A stretch of DNA of 64,000 nt from Amphirosellinia nigrospora (taxonomy: Eukaryota; Ascomycota; Sordariomycetes; Xylariales; Xylariaceae): NCBI GenBank assembly GCA_004123355.1, contig SCHM01000002.1, forward strand, positions 1,860,001 to 1,924,000, in the 5' to 3' direction. Made by a program: the position numbers and the translations under genes. The notes beneath the pieces are model-generated. The model was given only the letters and a program-made list of their open reading frames with translations. It ran no database searches and was not told the DNA's origin. Below are positions 46,101 through 57,446 of the stretch, one piece after another. Position 1 is the stretch's first letter. Each line of letters starts with the position of its first letter.

Positions 46101-48824
46101 CATAGTCAGTGTTGCCCTCGACAAGTTCAGTCGAGGGCTGCAACAACATATCGGAAGAGTCAACAGGAATGGTGTGCTTGCCGCTGTAAGATACCCAAAC
46201 ACTGTTGCTGCATATTACAAATGAGGCTTGGATTATTGATGCTATGGCAACTTGAAGATACTGAATTATTAACATGATTACAGGAAATTTATGTGATTAC
46301 AAATCGCGATATAGAGTCAATGCGCACTCTTGATCTTTGGCTCAAATATATTGATACTGAAGAGAGGATGCCCCTATTCGACGAGAAGCCAAAGGAATAC
46401 TCAATTCTCAAACTTTCTACTCTGGACTTAGCACACGAGCCGGAGCACATCATTCGTATTGTTAATAGAGATCTTTCCATTCTCAACGATCTAGAATCCC
46501 TCGATCACATGTCATCTATCTTCAAGCGGCTCTGGGAAAGTGACGCGAAGGATTTACTACTCCAATCTACCACATACCTCTTAGACGAGATTACAGAACC
46601 TGAATCTACCGCCCTTGCGCCGAGTGCAATTCTTGAGGTTATCTTCTCGTCTTTGGGCAGCAGCCCTTTCCTTTCGACATGTTTCGCGCAGACTGTGAGT
46701 TGGAATGAGTTCCCAGAGGAATTGGCATATAAACTTGAAAATAGGGCCGCAGACATAATTAAAGGACTCATTCTTTCAGCGAAAAACGCACAAGAGCTGG
46801 TCTTGAGGCCACTGAAACAAGTCCTTTCTCAGATACATTCCATGTCGCCTAGTATATTTGCTGGACTGATTGAACTGGTAACTCTTACCGTGCGCTCGCC
46901 CGACTTGGCTCTAGGTATTCTTCTAGAATGTTTCGAACCCGAAAGCACTCGTCTACTCCAAGGGATCGACTGCTTAATCATCAATAGATTTAAGCACAAC
47001 CTGATCGGAATCGCGCTGGACCACATCGGCGAAGTTTATGAAAATGCAGAAGAACGAGCAGACCTTCTCAGTCTTAAATTGGATCCTAACCAGATTGATG
47101 GGAACGCAGTGGTCGAGGCTACATTCCGGATAGACTCACCCAGTGGAACTCCGGAACGCTCAGCTCACGTACGTCTACTAGTAGCAAGTGAACCCATGAA
47201 CTCTGCTCTCCAGAAGCCGTATTCGATGGACGCTCTGGTGGTCTCTTCTGAGAAAGGAATCGCGAAATTTCGTTGTCTACACCCCTTGCCACCATATTTT
47301 GAGCAATGCTCCTGGAGGTTGACGTATTGTGCTCCATTCGTCACTACGAATGCCATGCTTACTGCAGTCAAAGACTTTGCAACTGATTCGGAGACACATT
47401 GCTCAGTCCGGATGCAGCTTTTGGGGTTGCATCTTCGTCGTCCATTACTTCCCCCATTGCGTATCACGCCCAAACCGAGCTGAACAGGAGTCAAAATGCG
47501 CGCAGTCGAAGCAGCTTTGAACTACCCAATCGTGTGTCTCTGGGGACCTCCTGGTACAGGAAAAACTCAAACAATTGTAGCGGCTATAGTTGCCTTGGAG
47601 CAAAATTTACCGAAAGCACGAATCCTAGTTACGGCTCCTACGCACAATGCTGTGGACAATGTGATGAGGAGATACCTCCAATCTATAGCGAACCCCGAAA
47701 AGCAGTTAGTCCTAAGGGTTTCTACCGAGGTACGTGAGGACTCCTCTACTATGACTTGACACTAACACGGGACAGGTTCGCAAAGTTGCAAGTGACTTGA
47801 GGCCGTACACCCTCGATGCCATGGCGGGGATGGAAATATACTCCAATCGAAAGACTCTAAAAGAGGCAGAGAGAAGAGTCAAGAACTGCCGTCTTGCATT
47901 TACCACGTGTATCGGTGCGGGAATTGGCCTTTTACGTAACCAGTCTTTTGAGGTGGTTATCATTGACGAGGCATCTCAGCAAACCGAGCCAGCGTCGCTC
48001 GTCCCGCTGGCTAAAGGCTGCCAACGGGCATTACTTGTTGGGGACCACGTCCAGCTCCGACCCACGGTCCAGCAGCTTGCGAGCGCACTTGAATTCGATG
48101 TGTCTCTATTCGAGCGATTGTACAGGCAATCAGCGGGTATAGGCGCCACAACTCAGAGCTCAGGAACCCTCAAGCTAATGCTTGATACCCAATATCGCAT
48201 GCATCCGTCAATCTGCAAATTTAGCTCAGACCAGTTCTACGATGGCAAACTCCTCACGGGAATTCAGCATACACAGAGAGAGCTCAACTCCTCTATGTTC
48301 CCGTGGCCGGCCGACGCTACAAACAAGGCGGACAAAGCACGAACGGTTTTTATCGAATGTGCCTCTAAAGAGGATAAACTAGCCCGACAATCCAAATCGA
48401 ATGAAGGTCAAGCCATACTTTGTCGTCAAGTCTGCAATCTGCTCACAACAAAAAGGGGGCAGGCCCTGGCCAAGCAACACAAGACGTTTCGGCAACGCCC
48501 GAGCAGAACATAGCGGTGCTGACACCTTATACGCGCCAACTTGAAATTTTGAAAAAGAAGCTTGCCGGGATAAAGAACATTGAGGTGTCTAGTATCGATG
48601 GGTTTCAGGGGCGCGAGGCGGATATCGTGGTCTTTGTGACGACAAGATGTAACGGCTCCTGTGAGATTGGGTTCTTGAAAGATTTGCGACGTATGAACGT
48701 CGCGTTAACACGGGCAAAATCCGGGTTGATAGTTATTGGGAACCGAGAGACGTTGACACAGGGAACGGCGGACCCTGACAGTACCGCGGTATGGAAAAGG
48801 CTACTTGACTCACTAGTTGTGTAG
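43176..48824 (+). CDS. RNA-dependent RNA polymerase fused to an SF1 (UPF1/DNA2-like) helicase, with single-base frame breaks
   Basis: RNA-silencing enzyme that should copy RNA into dsRNA. The RdRP domain begins almost at the N-terminus (ESVNYIINILRTGINLQGVH; NYVFTDGCGLISPRFA), and the catalytic DLDGD is encoded at 44651-44665 inside MMSGGDLDGDT, all Asp residues present. Introns: 44027-44092, 44670-44726, 44751-44899, 44992-45107, 46186-46283 and 47730-47775. After a linker of roughly 600 residues (FHRKLIIIRVDRRLTIALYV; FQLFEGQRRNTWIHIRRGGS) comes the helicase: Walker A GPPGTGKT (47544-47567), DEAS (47965-47976), GDHVQLRP (48040-48063), QYRMHP (48190-48207), DGFQGREADIV (from 48597) and VALTRAK (48699-48719). 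I see no stop-promoter-start interval between the two halves. Frame repair is needed near 43833, 44345, 44525, 44614, 45291, 45586, 45640, 45881, 47465 and 48455, mostly one lost base. Identity is secure; one-protein status is likely. Confidence 0.8.
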
Positions 48825-49891
48825 ACGTTGGTTGAACAGGCGTTACCCGTTCTTTTTTGTAGGCATCCCGGCCGAGCCGCCGAAATGCTACATTCACCCT
48901 ACGTAGAGAGGGAGAGCAGGTCAACAATACATGTCCAATATAACCTAGTGCTGAATCAGCTCAGACCTGCCTAACCTGCCTTAGCTTTTCTGATGAATAG
49001 TTTGCTAGTAGTTCCCGGTGTTGGAGACCAGATTGATCTAAAGCAAGTGTGATAAGTATTCCGGTGATAGTGATGCACGTGACCGGAGATGCCACGGAAA
49101 CTTTTGATATTATCCCGCTTGGTGTTCCGGTGCCAAGCGGTGTTGGGACCCGGGATTGGATTTGCGTAGGCAGGGGGGCAAGAAAAGAGACACACACACC
49201 TTTCTCATGTGCGTATTAAATGATCATATGAGTTCTACCGTCACCGGGCGACCGTACGAAATCATGGCGATTCTATTGTTTGAGAGACTTAATTTACTAG
49301 GTAGTTGTGGTGAGGATTTTTGGGTTAGAAAGAGTGATAAGACTACGGAGACTATATCACGAGAGAACAAAGGGCAGAATTGCACTCCTCTATTTAAGCA
49401 TGTGCCTAATGACGAGAGTGGGGGTGGGAGGGTACTGTCAAGGTATCATTGCTTCCAAATATATGTCCTATAAAACTAGGTATATGTTATCGATCATTAG
49501 CTAATTAAACATGAATTGACAAGTTGAATCAATTAAAACCTACCTTTTTGATGGGATTCAGATCTTTGCATTGAGGTACCATTTGCATGTGACGTAGCTG
49601 GAGAGCGCTGTTTCTGCGCACCCCACCATGACTTTGCCCGAAGACGGCCGGAGATCGGCCCCTCGCAAGCAAAAAAGTTCAAGACCTGGCGCAAATAGAT
49701 TGGTGCTGATTGGTAATACTATCTTCACTACCACCGATTTGCCCCCATTCAACTCTCTCATTCCTTCTCTACTCTAGACCATATCATACTTCCATTCATT
49801 TACCAGTGTTTTTTTGTGTTCGACCAGTCTCTCTATCCTCTCCATCCCAGACTACTGACCGACCGACCAACCGCAAGATTACCCCGCCAAA
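48825..49891. other. Intergenic region upstream of DRE2
   Basis: No supported gene. From about 49740 the strand is CT-rich (TCATTCCTTCTCTACTCTAG; CTCTCTATCCTCTCCATC), a pyrimidine-rich leader typical of strongly expressed fungal genes, ending at the DRE2 ATG at 49892. Confidence 0.4.
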
Positions 49892-50882
49892 ATGACCGCG
49901 CAGCGCACTCTGCTGCTTGCCCCGCCATCTGTCGCCTCCCATGAGGAGAGCCTCCGCGATGTCTACACCCTCTTCGACAAGTCGACGTCGGACCTGACCA
50001 TGCTCGACCGTCTCTCCTCCGGCCTCGTCTCCCTCCCCACATCCACATACGACCTCGTCGTCGTGCTGACCGGCGCAACCGGAACCTGGCGCGACGAGGC
50101 CGCCCAGATCCTCACGCGGCGCGTGTACGACGCCGTGGGGTCCATGAAGCCCGGCGCCGTCCTGCGCGCGCAGGACGGCCCCTCACTCCCCGAGGCCGAG
50201 GCTATCCTCGCGGGCCTTGTATCGAAGGGGGATGGTACATTTGTGAAGGAAGAGGAGGAGGCACCCGTGCTGCTGCGCTTTGGTGGAAAGAAGAAGACAA
50301 ATGGCGTCGCTACTACGAACGGACACAGTAGCAACGGAAACGGCAATGTACCTGCTGCTAAGGCGCAGCCTGTGATAAGTCTACTACCAGATGACGACTT
50401 AGATGGTTTCGAAGACGATGATGACGAGCTTATTGACGAGGATACACTATTGACAGAGGAGGACATCAACATGAAACTTCAACCCCGTACGTTGGCTCCT
50501 CCCCACCACCAGCATCCCTTTCGGAGCCTAAACTACACAGCATGCTGACATCCCACCTCACCGTACAGCAGCAGAATGTATCCCGAAGATCGGCAAGCGG
50601 CGACGGGCCTGCAAGGACTGCACGTGCGGACTGGCCGCCAAGCTCGAGGCCGAGGACAGGACGCGGCGCGCCAGGGCAGACGCCGACTTAAACGTGCTGA
50701 AGCTGGGCGCCGACGACCTCGACGACCTGGAGCTGGACTTCACCGTCAAGGGCAAGGTGGGCTCGTGCGGCAGCTGTAGTCTCGGCGACGCCTTCCGCTG
50801 CGCCGATTGTCCCTACATCGGCCTGCCCGCCTTCAAGCCCGGCGAGGAGGTGACCATCTTGAACAACGTGGCCCAGCTATAG
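49892..50882 (+). CDS. DRE2: DRE2/anamorsin, electron-transfer scaffold of cytosolic Fe-S protein assembly
   Basis: Essential early factor of the cytosolic iron-sulfur assembly machinery; with Tah18 it passes electrons from NADPH to the assembly complex. Two exons (49892-50486 and 50569-50882) around one intron (GTACG...CGTACAG) read without any break. The N-terminal methyltransferase-like domain ([40 protein letters not shown]) is followed by an acidic linker ([20 protein letters not shown]) and the CIAPIN1 domain. That domain has both cluster motifs: an AEC... Cys followed by ACKDCTCG (motif A, Cx~11CxxCxC) and CGSC...CADC (motif B, twin Cx2C). The end [10 protein letters not shown] is typical. 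All cluster Cys residues are present, so the protein should be functional. Confidence 0.93.
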
Positions 50883-51755
50883 ATGGTGCGACGACATAGG
50901 ATACGTAATATCGGCGAGCGTCATTGCTGCTCGAGCCTTAGGCTAGCTGCTCCGAAAATCTATAACGGTCTCTAATGATGGTAAAGAGGCGATGGAGATG
51001 AATTTTTGGGCGGGAATTGTCTTGCTCATGACGGATGGCCATGAATAAGGGCAATGCAATCCAGGTTGGATGCTGGTCTCTGTTGGCCACCTCTCAAGCC
51101 CCTGTGGTAGCTTACAAAATAGTCTACGAATGAAGACCAATCGTTCTGCCAATAGTAGGCAGTACTTTCATCGCTTACAGCGAATACTGAAATGAAATCC
51201 CGTTTAGTTATGTTACCACATCTGACTTGACCATCACAACCCTGAATAGGCTCAAGAACCGCCACCAGAAAAGATGCCCAGTTTGTCACAAATCGAAGCA
51301 TTTTTAGACACATGCAACAAAGTTGTGAACGAATTATAGAAATTATCTCGTTCGATGTAACTGAGAATTGTATCAGCTTATAGTGCATAGGCCGAGACAA
51401 GTCATTGCTCAATTTGCAAAATCACAAGGTATACATATGGGTCGGCACAAGACATTGGTCAATCAACACGCGGCGTTACTATTTGCTCTGCGAGACTGTG
51501 CGTTTGAGAGTCAAGCAACGCGCAAGAACAACTACCGCTCTCTTCGCCTATGCCGTCGTGAAACTCCGGAAACCTGTGAACCCTATGAACCCAGTCCTGA
51601 TCCAGAGCCTATCTCTTCACATGGGGCTGCAAGGGCACCCTGCATAACACCGAATAGGTTGGTCCATGATTTCGCCACGAAATGCAAATCTCGTTATCGT
51701 CGTAGCGTCCGATATTTTGTTTATGTCGTCGGGGTTTTTGCTAAGGATTGCTCGT
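50883..51755. other. Intergenic region between DRE2 and the convergent eL42 gene
   Basis: No supported gene; it holds the 3' regions of two converging genes. Open frames here lack family features. Confidence 0.4.
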
Positions 51756-52649
51756 TTAGAAGACGAGGGCGGCACCCTTGGTCTTCTTGTCACCACTACA
51801 GACAAAAGAGTCAGTCTCTATCTTCCTATTTATGCACTTGAGTTGGAGAGGACGTACCCAAGCTCGAAGTGTTTGCATCGCTTCAGAGGCAACTGCTTCT
51901 TGGCCTTGCACCCGTTACATTCGAGACGCAACACGACCTTCTTTGTAGTCTTAGCCTTCTTGTGGAAGACAGGCTTAGTTTGACCACCGTAACCGGACTG
52001 CTTTCCTAGACACCGTGCATGTCAACATACGAAATACCAACCATCTCTGTAGCCTGATTTTTCCATCTTCTTCGACCCATGGACCTTATTATCAAGAACA
52101 TCCCCGATGGTTGTACTTACTGTCATAACGACGCTTTCCCCTAAACTGGAAGTTAGTAACTGTCGTCGCGGTGTGCAGAGGTCGGAGGTAGGGTGTATCA
52201 GATTCGTTTGTTTCAATATTTTCACTACTTGGCGACCTATCATGGTATAACTCGGCGGGTTCGGATATAACGTGGGAGCAAAGGGAATATCGATGCAGCA
52301 TCTGCTTCGGGGGCTCGAATGGTGGGAATCGGCATGGGGAGCGCGACTTACTGGGCGAACGGGCTAGCCTGAAGGTCACAGTCAGTCATTCGCTATGCCA
52401 TCTCATTCAGTAAAAGTATTACGCACCTTGCCAGCTTTGTACTGGGTTACCCTGTCTGCACCACCATCACAGGTCAATAAACGACTCTCTCCGGTCCGGA
52501 TTGCGAGGGTAGCGTCTTTGGATCGCTACTTACGAAGGGTGTGCTTGTTCTCGCGAGCGCAGTCTTGTGGCGTTGTTGTTAGCACTTCCTCCCGTCTCTT
52601 GAGCATGCGGGCACATACAGGTCTTGCGCGTCTTCGGAATGTTGACCAT
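51756..52649 (-). CDS. RPL42: 60S ribosomal protein eL42 (L36a/L44)
   Basis: Intact, highly intron-rich gene on the minus strand. Exons in reading order: 52619-52649, 52534-52563, 52427-52455, 52352-52368, 52121-52140, 51858-52005, 51756-51795, 104 codons in total. The protein starts [12 protein letters not shown] and continues [40 protein letters not shown] and [20 protein letters not shown]. The four zinc-binding Cys positions are kept (TYC, LECNGC, KRCKHF). Pro in GQTKPVF is the residue whose change to Gln gives cycloheximide resistance in yeasts (Pro56), so this fungus should be sensitive at this site. The segment after TYC (ARENKHT) is two residues shorter than the usual KGKxCRKHT and lacks its Cys. 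Two exons are only 17 and 20 nt long. Confidence 0.92.
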
Positions 52650-53795
52650 TTTGACGACTGGGGATTGGCGGACGTCTATGTGTTGTCGGTGGTGATATGT
52701 TGGTGATGGGGATGGATGGTCTTTGGCGTGGGGTTTTGCGCTTAGTTTTGCCAGTGCACACTTCTCCCCTTCACTTTGTGGCTGGCAGTTGATTTTCCTC
52801 GGGAAGAGAGTTTGTGTGCGCTTTAGGTCACGTGCAGAGGCTTGAAAAGGTGCACTAGCCACCCGCCCCACTATGTGATCCCATCCTGACCCCACTACAC
52901 TATGAGACGCGCCTCTTGCATGCGGCAACAGCCGCGGCTACAAATATGCATCAAAATATGGGCTTACCTATCTTAGGACCGATCTACCTCTTTATCTATT
53001 TCTGAACTATTCCCAGTGTAGATTTATTTACGATCTATTGTTTGATAGATTCCTCGGTATTGGGACGATCTGCCATTTCCAGTAAAATGGCTCGTGCCTC
53101 ATTATGTCCCTCTGTGAGAAACTATGAGGCTAGAAGACTCTATACCTATGACTCTAGGCAAACCTTGACTACCTCTCTGGTCACATTATTACTCATAGGA
53201 GAGTTATGCCAGGATTTTCTTCACATCTTTCCCTTACAGTACGGACGACGGAAAGCCCGGTGACGCATACTACTCTGAATGACTAAGACTATTTTGACCA
53301 TGAAATCATTGGTTCGCGACTTAGAAATCTATCCAAAGGTGATTCTATCCGTCAACTGCCTCACATGAAAGCAGTTTGGTAATACAAAATAAGCTATGTC
53401 GGCATCTCAGGTTTATGTCAATAAACGCAAGGGTCTCCATTGGTGCCGGAGTACCGATCGGGCATGGATATCCGAGTACGGCCCTAAGCTTCTTCAGCTG
53501 TGCGACCTGCAAGCTGGAAACTCCACTTCTGTATGACAAGAGGCGAGAAGTTACTGTTCTCGGAAGTTGCTCTTGGTCTCCTAGAAACAGGAAACCACGG
53601 GAACTAACTGCGGTCCCGATTGCCGATCCATCCCTGGAACCCCATGACAATGACATAGACTAGGTAGCTACAGCACGATAATTACATACCTACCTATAGA
53701 TATATATAACCTAGACCCCGTAGGTCGTCGTATTCACGGGCATTCAACACTCAGCCACAGCACAATCCTTCCTTGGATAATTCACAGCTGTCGAC
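52650..53795. promoter_or_regulatory. Divergent promoter region between eL42 and the NRPS-like gene
   Basis: No supported gene in 1.1 kb. A TATA-like ATAGATATATATAACC lies at about 53695-53710, about 85 bases upstream of the NRPS-like ATG at 53796, with ACATACCTACCTATAG just before it. The eL42 side carries no clear TATA box, as is usual for ribosomal protein genes. Confidence 0.4.
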
Positions 53796-56700
53796 ATGGT
53801 CGCTTCCACAAGCTCGGCCGAGTGTGGCCGACGGTTAATACCACATATCATCGACGACGTAGCGGAGGAGGATCCACGAAGGGAAATACTACTCACACCG
53901 CGTTCGAGCGATCCAAAGGATGGATGGGCACCTATTACCTTTGGCGACTACGCCAACGCAATTAACAGATGCGCCCAAGAAATCATCGACTTGTATGGAA
54001 AGCCAATCGAGGGGCAATTTCCCACGATTGCGTATATCGGACCTCAAGACGCGCGCTATCTCATCTTAGTAGTTGCTACTATAAAAGCTGGTTATCAGGT
54101 ATGTATTTAGCTGCTGTGAAATATCCAAGGGGTGATCGTTGCTGAGATGGTACGAAGGTGCTATTTATTTCCCCTAGGAACTCCCAACAGGCTCAACTCA
54201 ACCTCTTTGAGAAGACCAATTGCTATATACTTTGGTTTGACGAAATCTTCAAGCCGGCTATTCAGCCTTGCTTGCTAAAACGACAGATGCACACCCTCCA
54301 AGTACAACCGCTTCAGCAGTGGTTCCTGACAGAGAAGGTTCCTCGTTTTCCTTACGAAAAGACATTTGAACAGGCAGAATTAGAACCGTTCTGCGTGTTG
54401 CACACCAGCGGCAGTACCGGCCTTCCCAAACCAGTTGGTGAGTCTATCGAATTCATTCCCTTGTCTTCCCCCGAACAACTATTCTAGTGTCCAAACATCA
54501 TTTTGGGCCAAGATTAGCTTCCTACACACTTATCAACAACCATAGCACATGTTCAGACTAACTAAAGTATCGTAGTGTCTAGAACGGTAAACATACCAAA
54601 TACATATAATAATGCGCCTCTGGATCGAAAGGTGCTAATGAGCATATTAGGGAATGATAGCCATCTCCGATGCATACCGGGGGCTTGATAAATGGCAAGG
54701 TTCGAATTATTGGCTCAATGAGTGTGAAGAAAGGGTTCAACGACTATTTGTGCCTGTAAGCTAACGTTGGCTACCCTTTGGAGAAAGCGAAATAAGCTGA
54801 TGATCGGATAGCTGCCGCTGTTTCATGCTGCCGCCTTGCATAATTTCTTTTACTGCTCCGTTTATAGGAGCATCACGACAGTCTTGCCGATAAGAGACAA
54901 ACCAGTGTCGGCCGACTTGGTTGTACAATGTATAGAGAACGTGGATTTTCAAGGCACATTCCTGCCCCCTTCCGTGCTCGAAGACATCAGCCAGAGCAAT
55001 GATTACATGTCAAAGCTGAGCAAGCTAAACTTGGTTCTCTTTGGAGGCGGTACGGCACGCTCCTTATCCGATGAATATACGACGTACTTACGATAAAAGG
55101 TCATCTTTCTCGAGAAGCCGGAGATACATTGGCGAAGCACAAAGGTAAGCTCATACTTGAGACCTGGTTTGGTTCTTTTGTATGATATTAGGTCTAAGAT
55201 AGCTAGCATACGGCCGTTATCTTGGGGTGCCTAGGTATTGTCCTAAAGTCTAAATGGTGGCTGACCTATATTTTTCAAGTCCCTCTCCTCAACTTGATAA
55301 ATACTACGGAGTAAGTCAGAATCATGCGACGGTACATTCTGAGACTAAAGACATACAGGTTCAGTTCTCTGCCCCTGTATTTTCACCAGGAGCCAGGATC
55401 ATGGGCCTACTTCAAGTTCAACTCGGAAATATTTGGAGCAGATTGGCGGCCATCTCATGATGGTAGTTACGAGCTCGTCATGGTCCGCAAAGACAAGAAG
55501 AACCCTGGCCTACAGGGATTCTTTTATACTTTCCCGGAACTCGACGAGTATAGTACCAGAGACCTGTACAAGCGTCACCCGACGCTCCCCGACTTCTGGC
55601 TCTATAGTGGTCGTGCCGATAACATTATTGTATTTTCAAACGGCGAGAAGTTGAACCCTGTTACTATTGAGGAAATTGTACAGACTCACCCTAGCGTACA
55701 AGGAGCATTGGTAATAGGATCAAACAAATTCCAGGCCGGTCTCCTGGTCGAGCCCGTGGACAAGTCTGAGGCTGAAGATAAAGAGCAATACATTGACAAC
55801 ATTTGGCCACTCGTTGAGAAGGCTAACAATGTCACAGTCGCACACGGCAAGATCAGCAGAGAACTAATCTCTCTCACGACGCCTTCTAAGCCATTCCTCA
55901 GATCTGGAAAGGGGTCTATACAAAGAGCGGCCACTGTTCAGTTGTATGCTGACGAAATTGACCACCTATATAACAAAGGGGAGAACGGATCTCCACCAGG
56001 GATAGCAGCAGGTGAAACCTGCTCTGTAGAATCTCTGGCTACTACCATTTCCAAGATTTTCCAGCCGCTGGGGCGGAAGGTGGATTTGGACACAAACTTC
56101 TTTATTGCCGGTATCGATTCGCTACAAGTGATGAATGCGTCACGGTCACTGCGTGTGAGTCTTGGAGTTCGGTCAACTGCGCTGAGCGCCCGGACTTTCT
56201 ACCGCAACCCAACACCTCGTCGGCTTGCACAGTTTCTTTTGTGCATGATCGCTCAGGATGGAGCCGAAGAAAACAATGATGATGAGGGCGAAGACATAAG
56301 AATTGCAAAAGGGCACTACAAAACATATACACACAACTTTATCCTGGGTAAACCAGGGCGCCCTGAAGCTCCAGACCACAATCAGACCATTTTGTTAACA
56401 GGATCAACTGGGGCTTTGGGCTCGAACTTGCTGGACCAGCTTGTTCGTAGCCCGTAGTTAAGAGCGTCGTGTGTCTTAATCGCGCTGCAGATGGTGGTGC
56501 CAAACAGCAAGAACAGCAGATGAAGGACCGCGGGTTGGCAAAGGACCTGGAGTACACTAACAAAGTCGAATACTTGCATGGTAACCTATCAGATGGCCAA
56601 TTTGGCCTCGAAGAAGGTGTATACAAATCACTTTTGAAGGGAGTCCATCGAGTTATCCATAACGCCTGGCCTGTGAACTTCAATATCTCGACTGAGACAT

Positions 56701-57446
56701 TTGAGCCGCAACTCAGGGGAGTACGGCATCTTGCCGACTTCGCGGCGACCGCTGATCATCGGGTTGCCGTTTTGTTCATCTCGTCCATCGGGACTGTACA
56801 ACATTGGGATCCAAACAACGGCCCTGTTCCTGAAAAGCGATTGGAACATTGGAATCTTCCTAACAATAGCTACGGCCGTAGCAAGATGGCAGGTAGTCTG
56901 ATACTAGACGATGCTGCAATAGTGGGTGATTTCCCGGCAGCATCGATCCGTGTTGGTCAGATCGCTGGCGCGGAAGCCAACGCTGGGACATGGAACAGAA
57001 ATGAGTGGTTTCCGAGCATCATAGCGAGCAGCCTCTACCTGGGTGTCCTACCGCGAGATTTAGGGTCGAACAATCGAGTGGATTGGGTGCCGATTGAACA
57101 CGTGGCCAGGCTAGTGCTGGACATTGTGGGAGCAGCCCCTGAACATAGCCTCGAAGCTAAAGAAATCGACGGTTATTTCCACGCAGTCAACACGTCTGTG
57201 ACGACCTGGGATCAGCTTGCGCCAGTCGTCCAGCAACACTACGGTGGCCGCATCAAGGAACTCGTAAGCTGGCCGGAGTGGGTAGATATGCTAGAGAACA
57301 GCTCTACAAAAGATAAGGATATTGAAGCCAATCCTGGTCTGAAGCTCATTGAAGCCTATCGCGGGATGGCGGTCGGCGCTGGACCGGTCATTTTGGACTT
57401 ACAGCGGACGAATGAGAGGAGTAAATCGATGGTGGAGGCCCAATGA
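53796..57446 (+). CDS. NRPS-like carboxylate reductase: adenylation, carrier and thioester-reductase domains
   Basis: Activates a carboxylic acid with ATP, loads it on a phosphopantetheine arm and releases it by NAD(P)H reduction. Exons: 53796-54098, 54158-54437, 54576-54586 (11 nt), 54651-54755, 54812-55049, 55100-55144, 55280-55310, then 55359-57446. Adenylation motifs: HTSGSTGLPKP (from 54401), GGGHLSREAGD, LINTTEFSSLPLYFHQEPGS (A5, made by joining the 31-nt exon) and YSGRADNIIVFSNGEKLNP. The carrier has FFIAGIDSLQ with the pantetheinyl Ser at 56119-56121. The reductase has TGSTGALGSN (from 56398), the YxxxK pair YGRSK (56872-56886) and DWVPIEHVA. The only defect seen is near 56457, where AGCCCGTAG needs one more base to read SPVVKSVVCLNRAAD. 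No condensation domain is present. The product is unknown; such enzymes often sit in small-metabolite clusters. Confidence 0.88.

Noticed and set aside
52530-52928. Minus-strand frame at the eL42 start that reads through the first intron
   Set aside because: It is exon 1 of eL42 plus unspliced intron; the seven-exon model gives the full ribosomal protein.
54587-54650. Frame loss after GSTGLPKPV taken first as a deletion in the NRPS-like gene
   Set aside because: An 11-nt exon with good splice signals restores the frame, so no deletion is needed.
55145-55358. Apparent absence of the adenylation A5 motif
   Set aside because: A 31-nt exon at 55280-55310 encodes PLLNLINTTE and splices in phase, so the motif is present.
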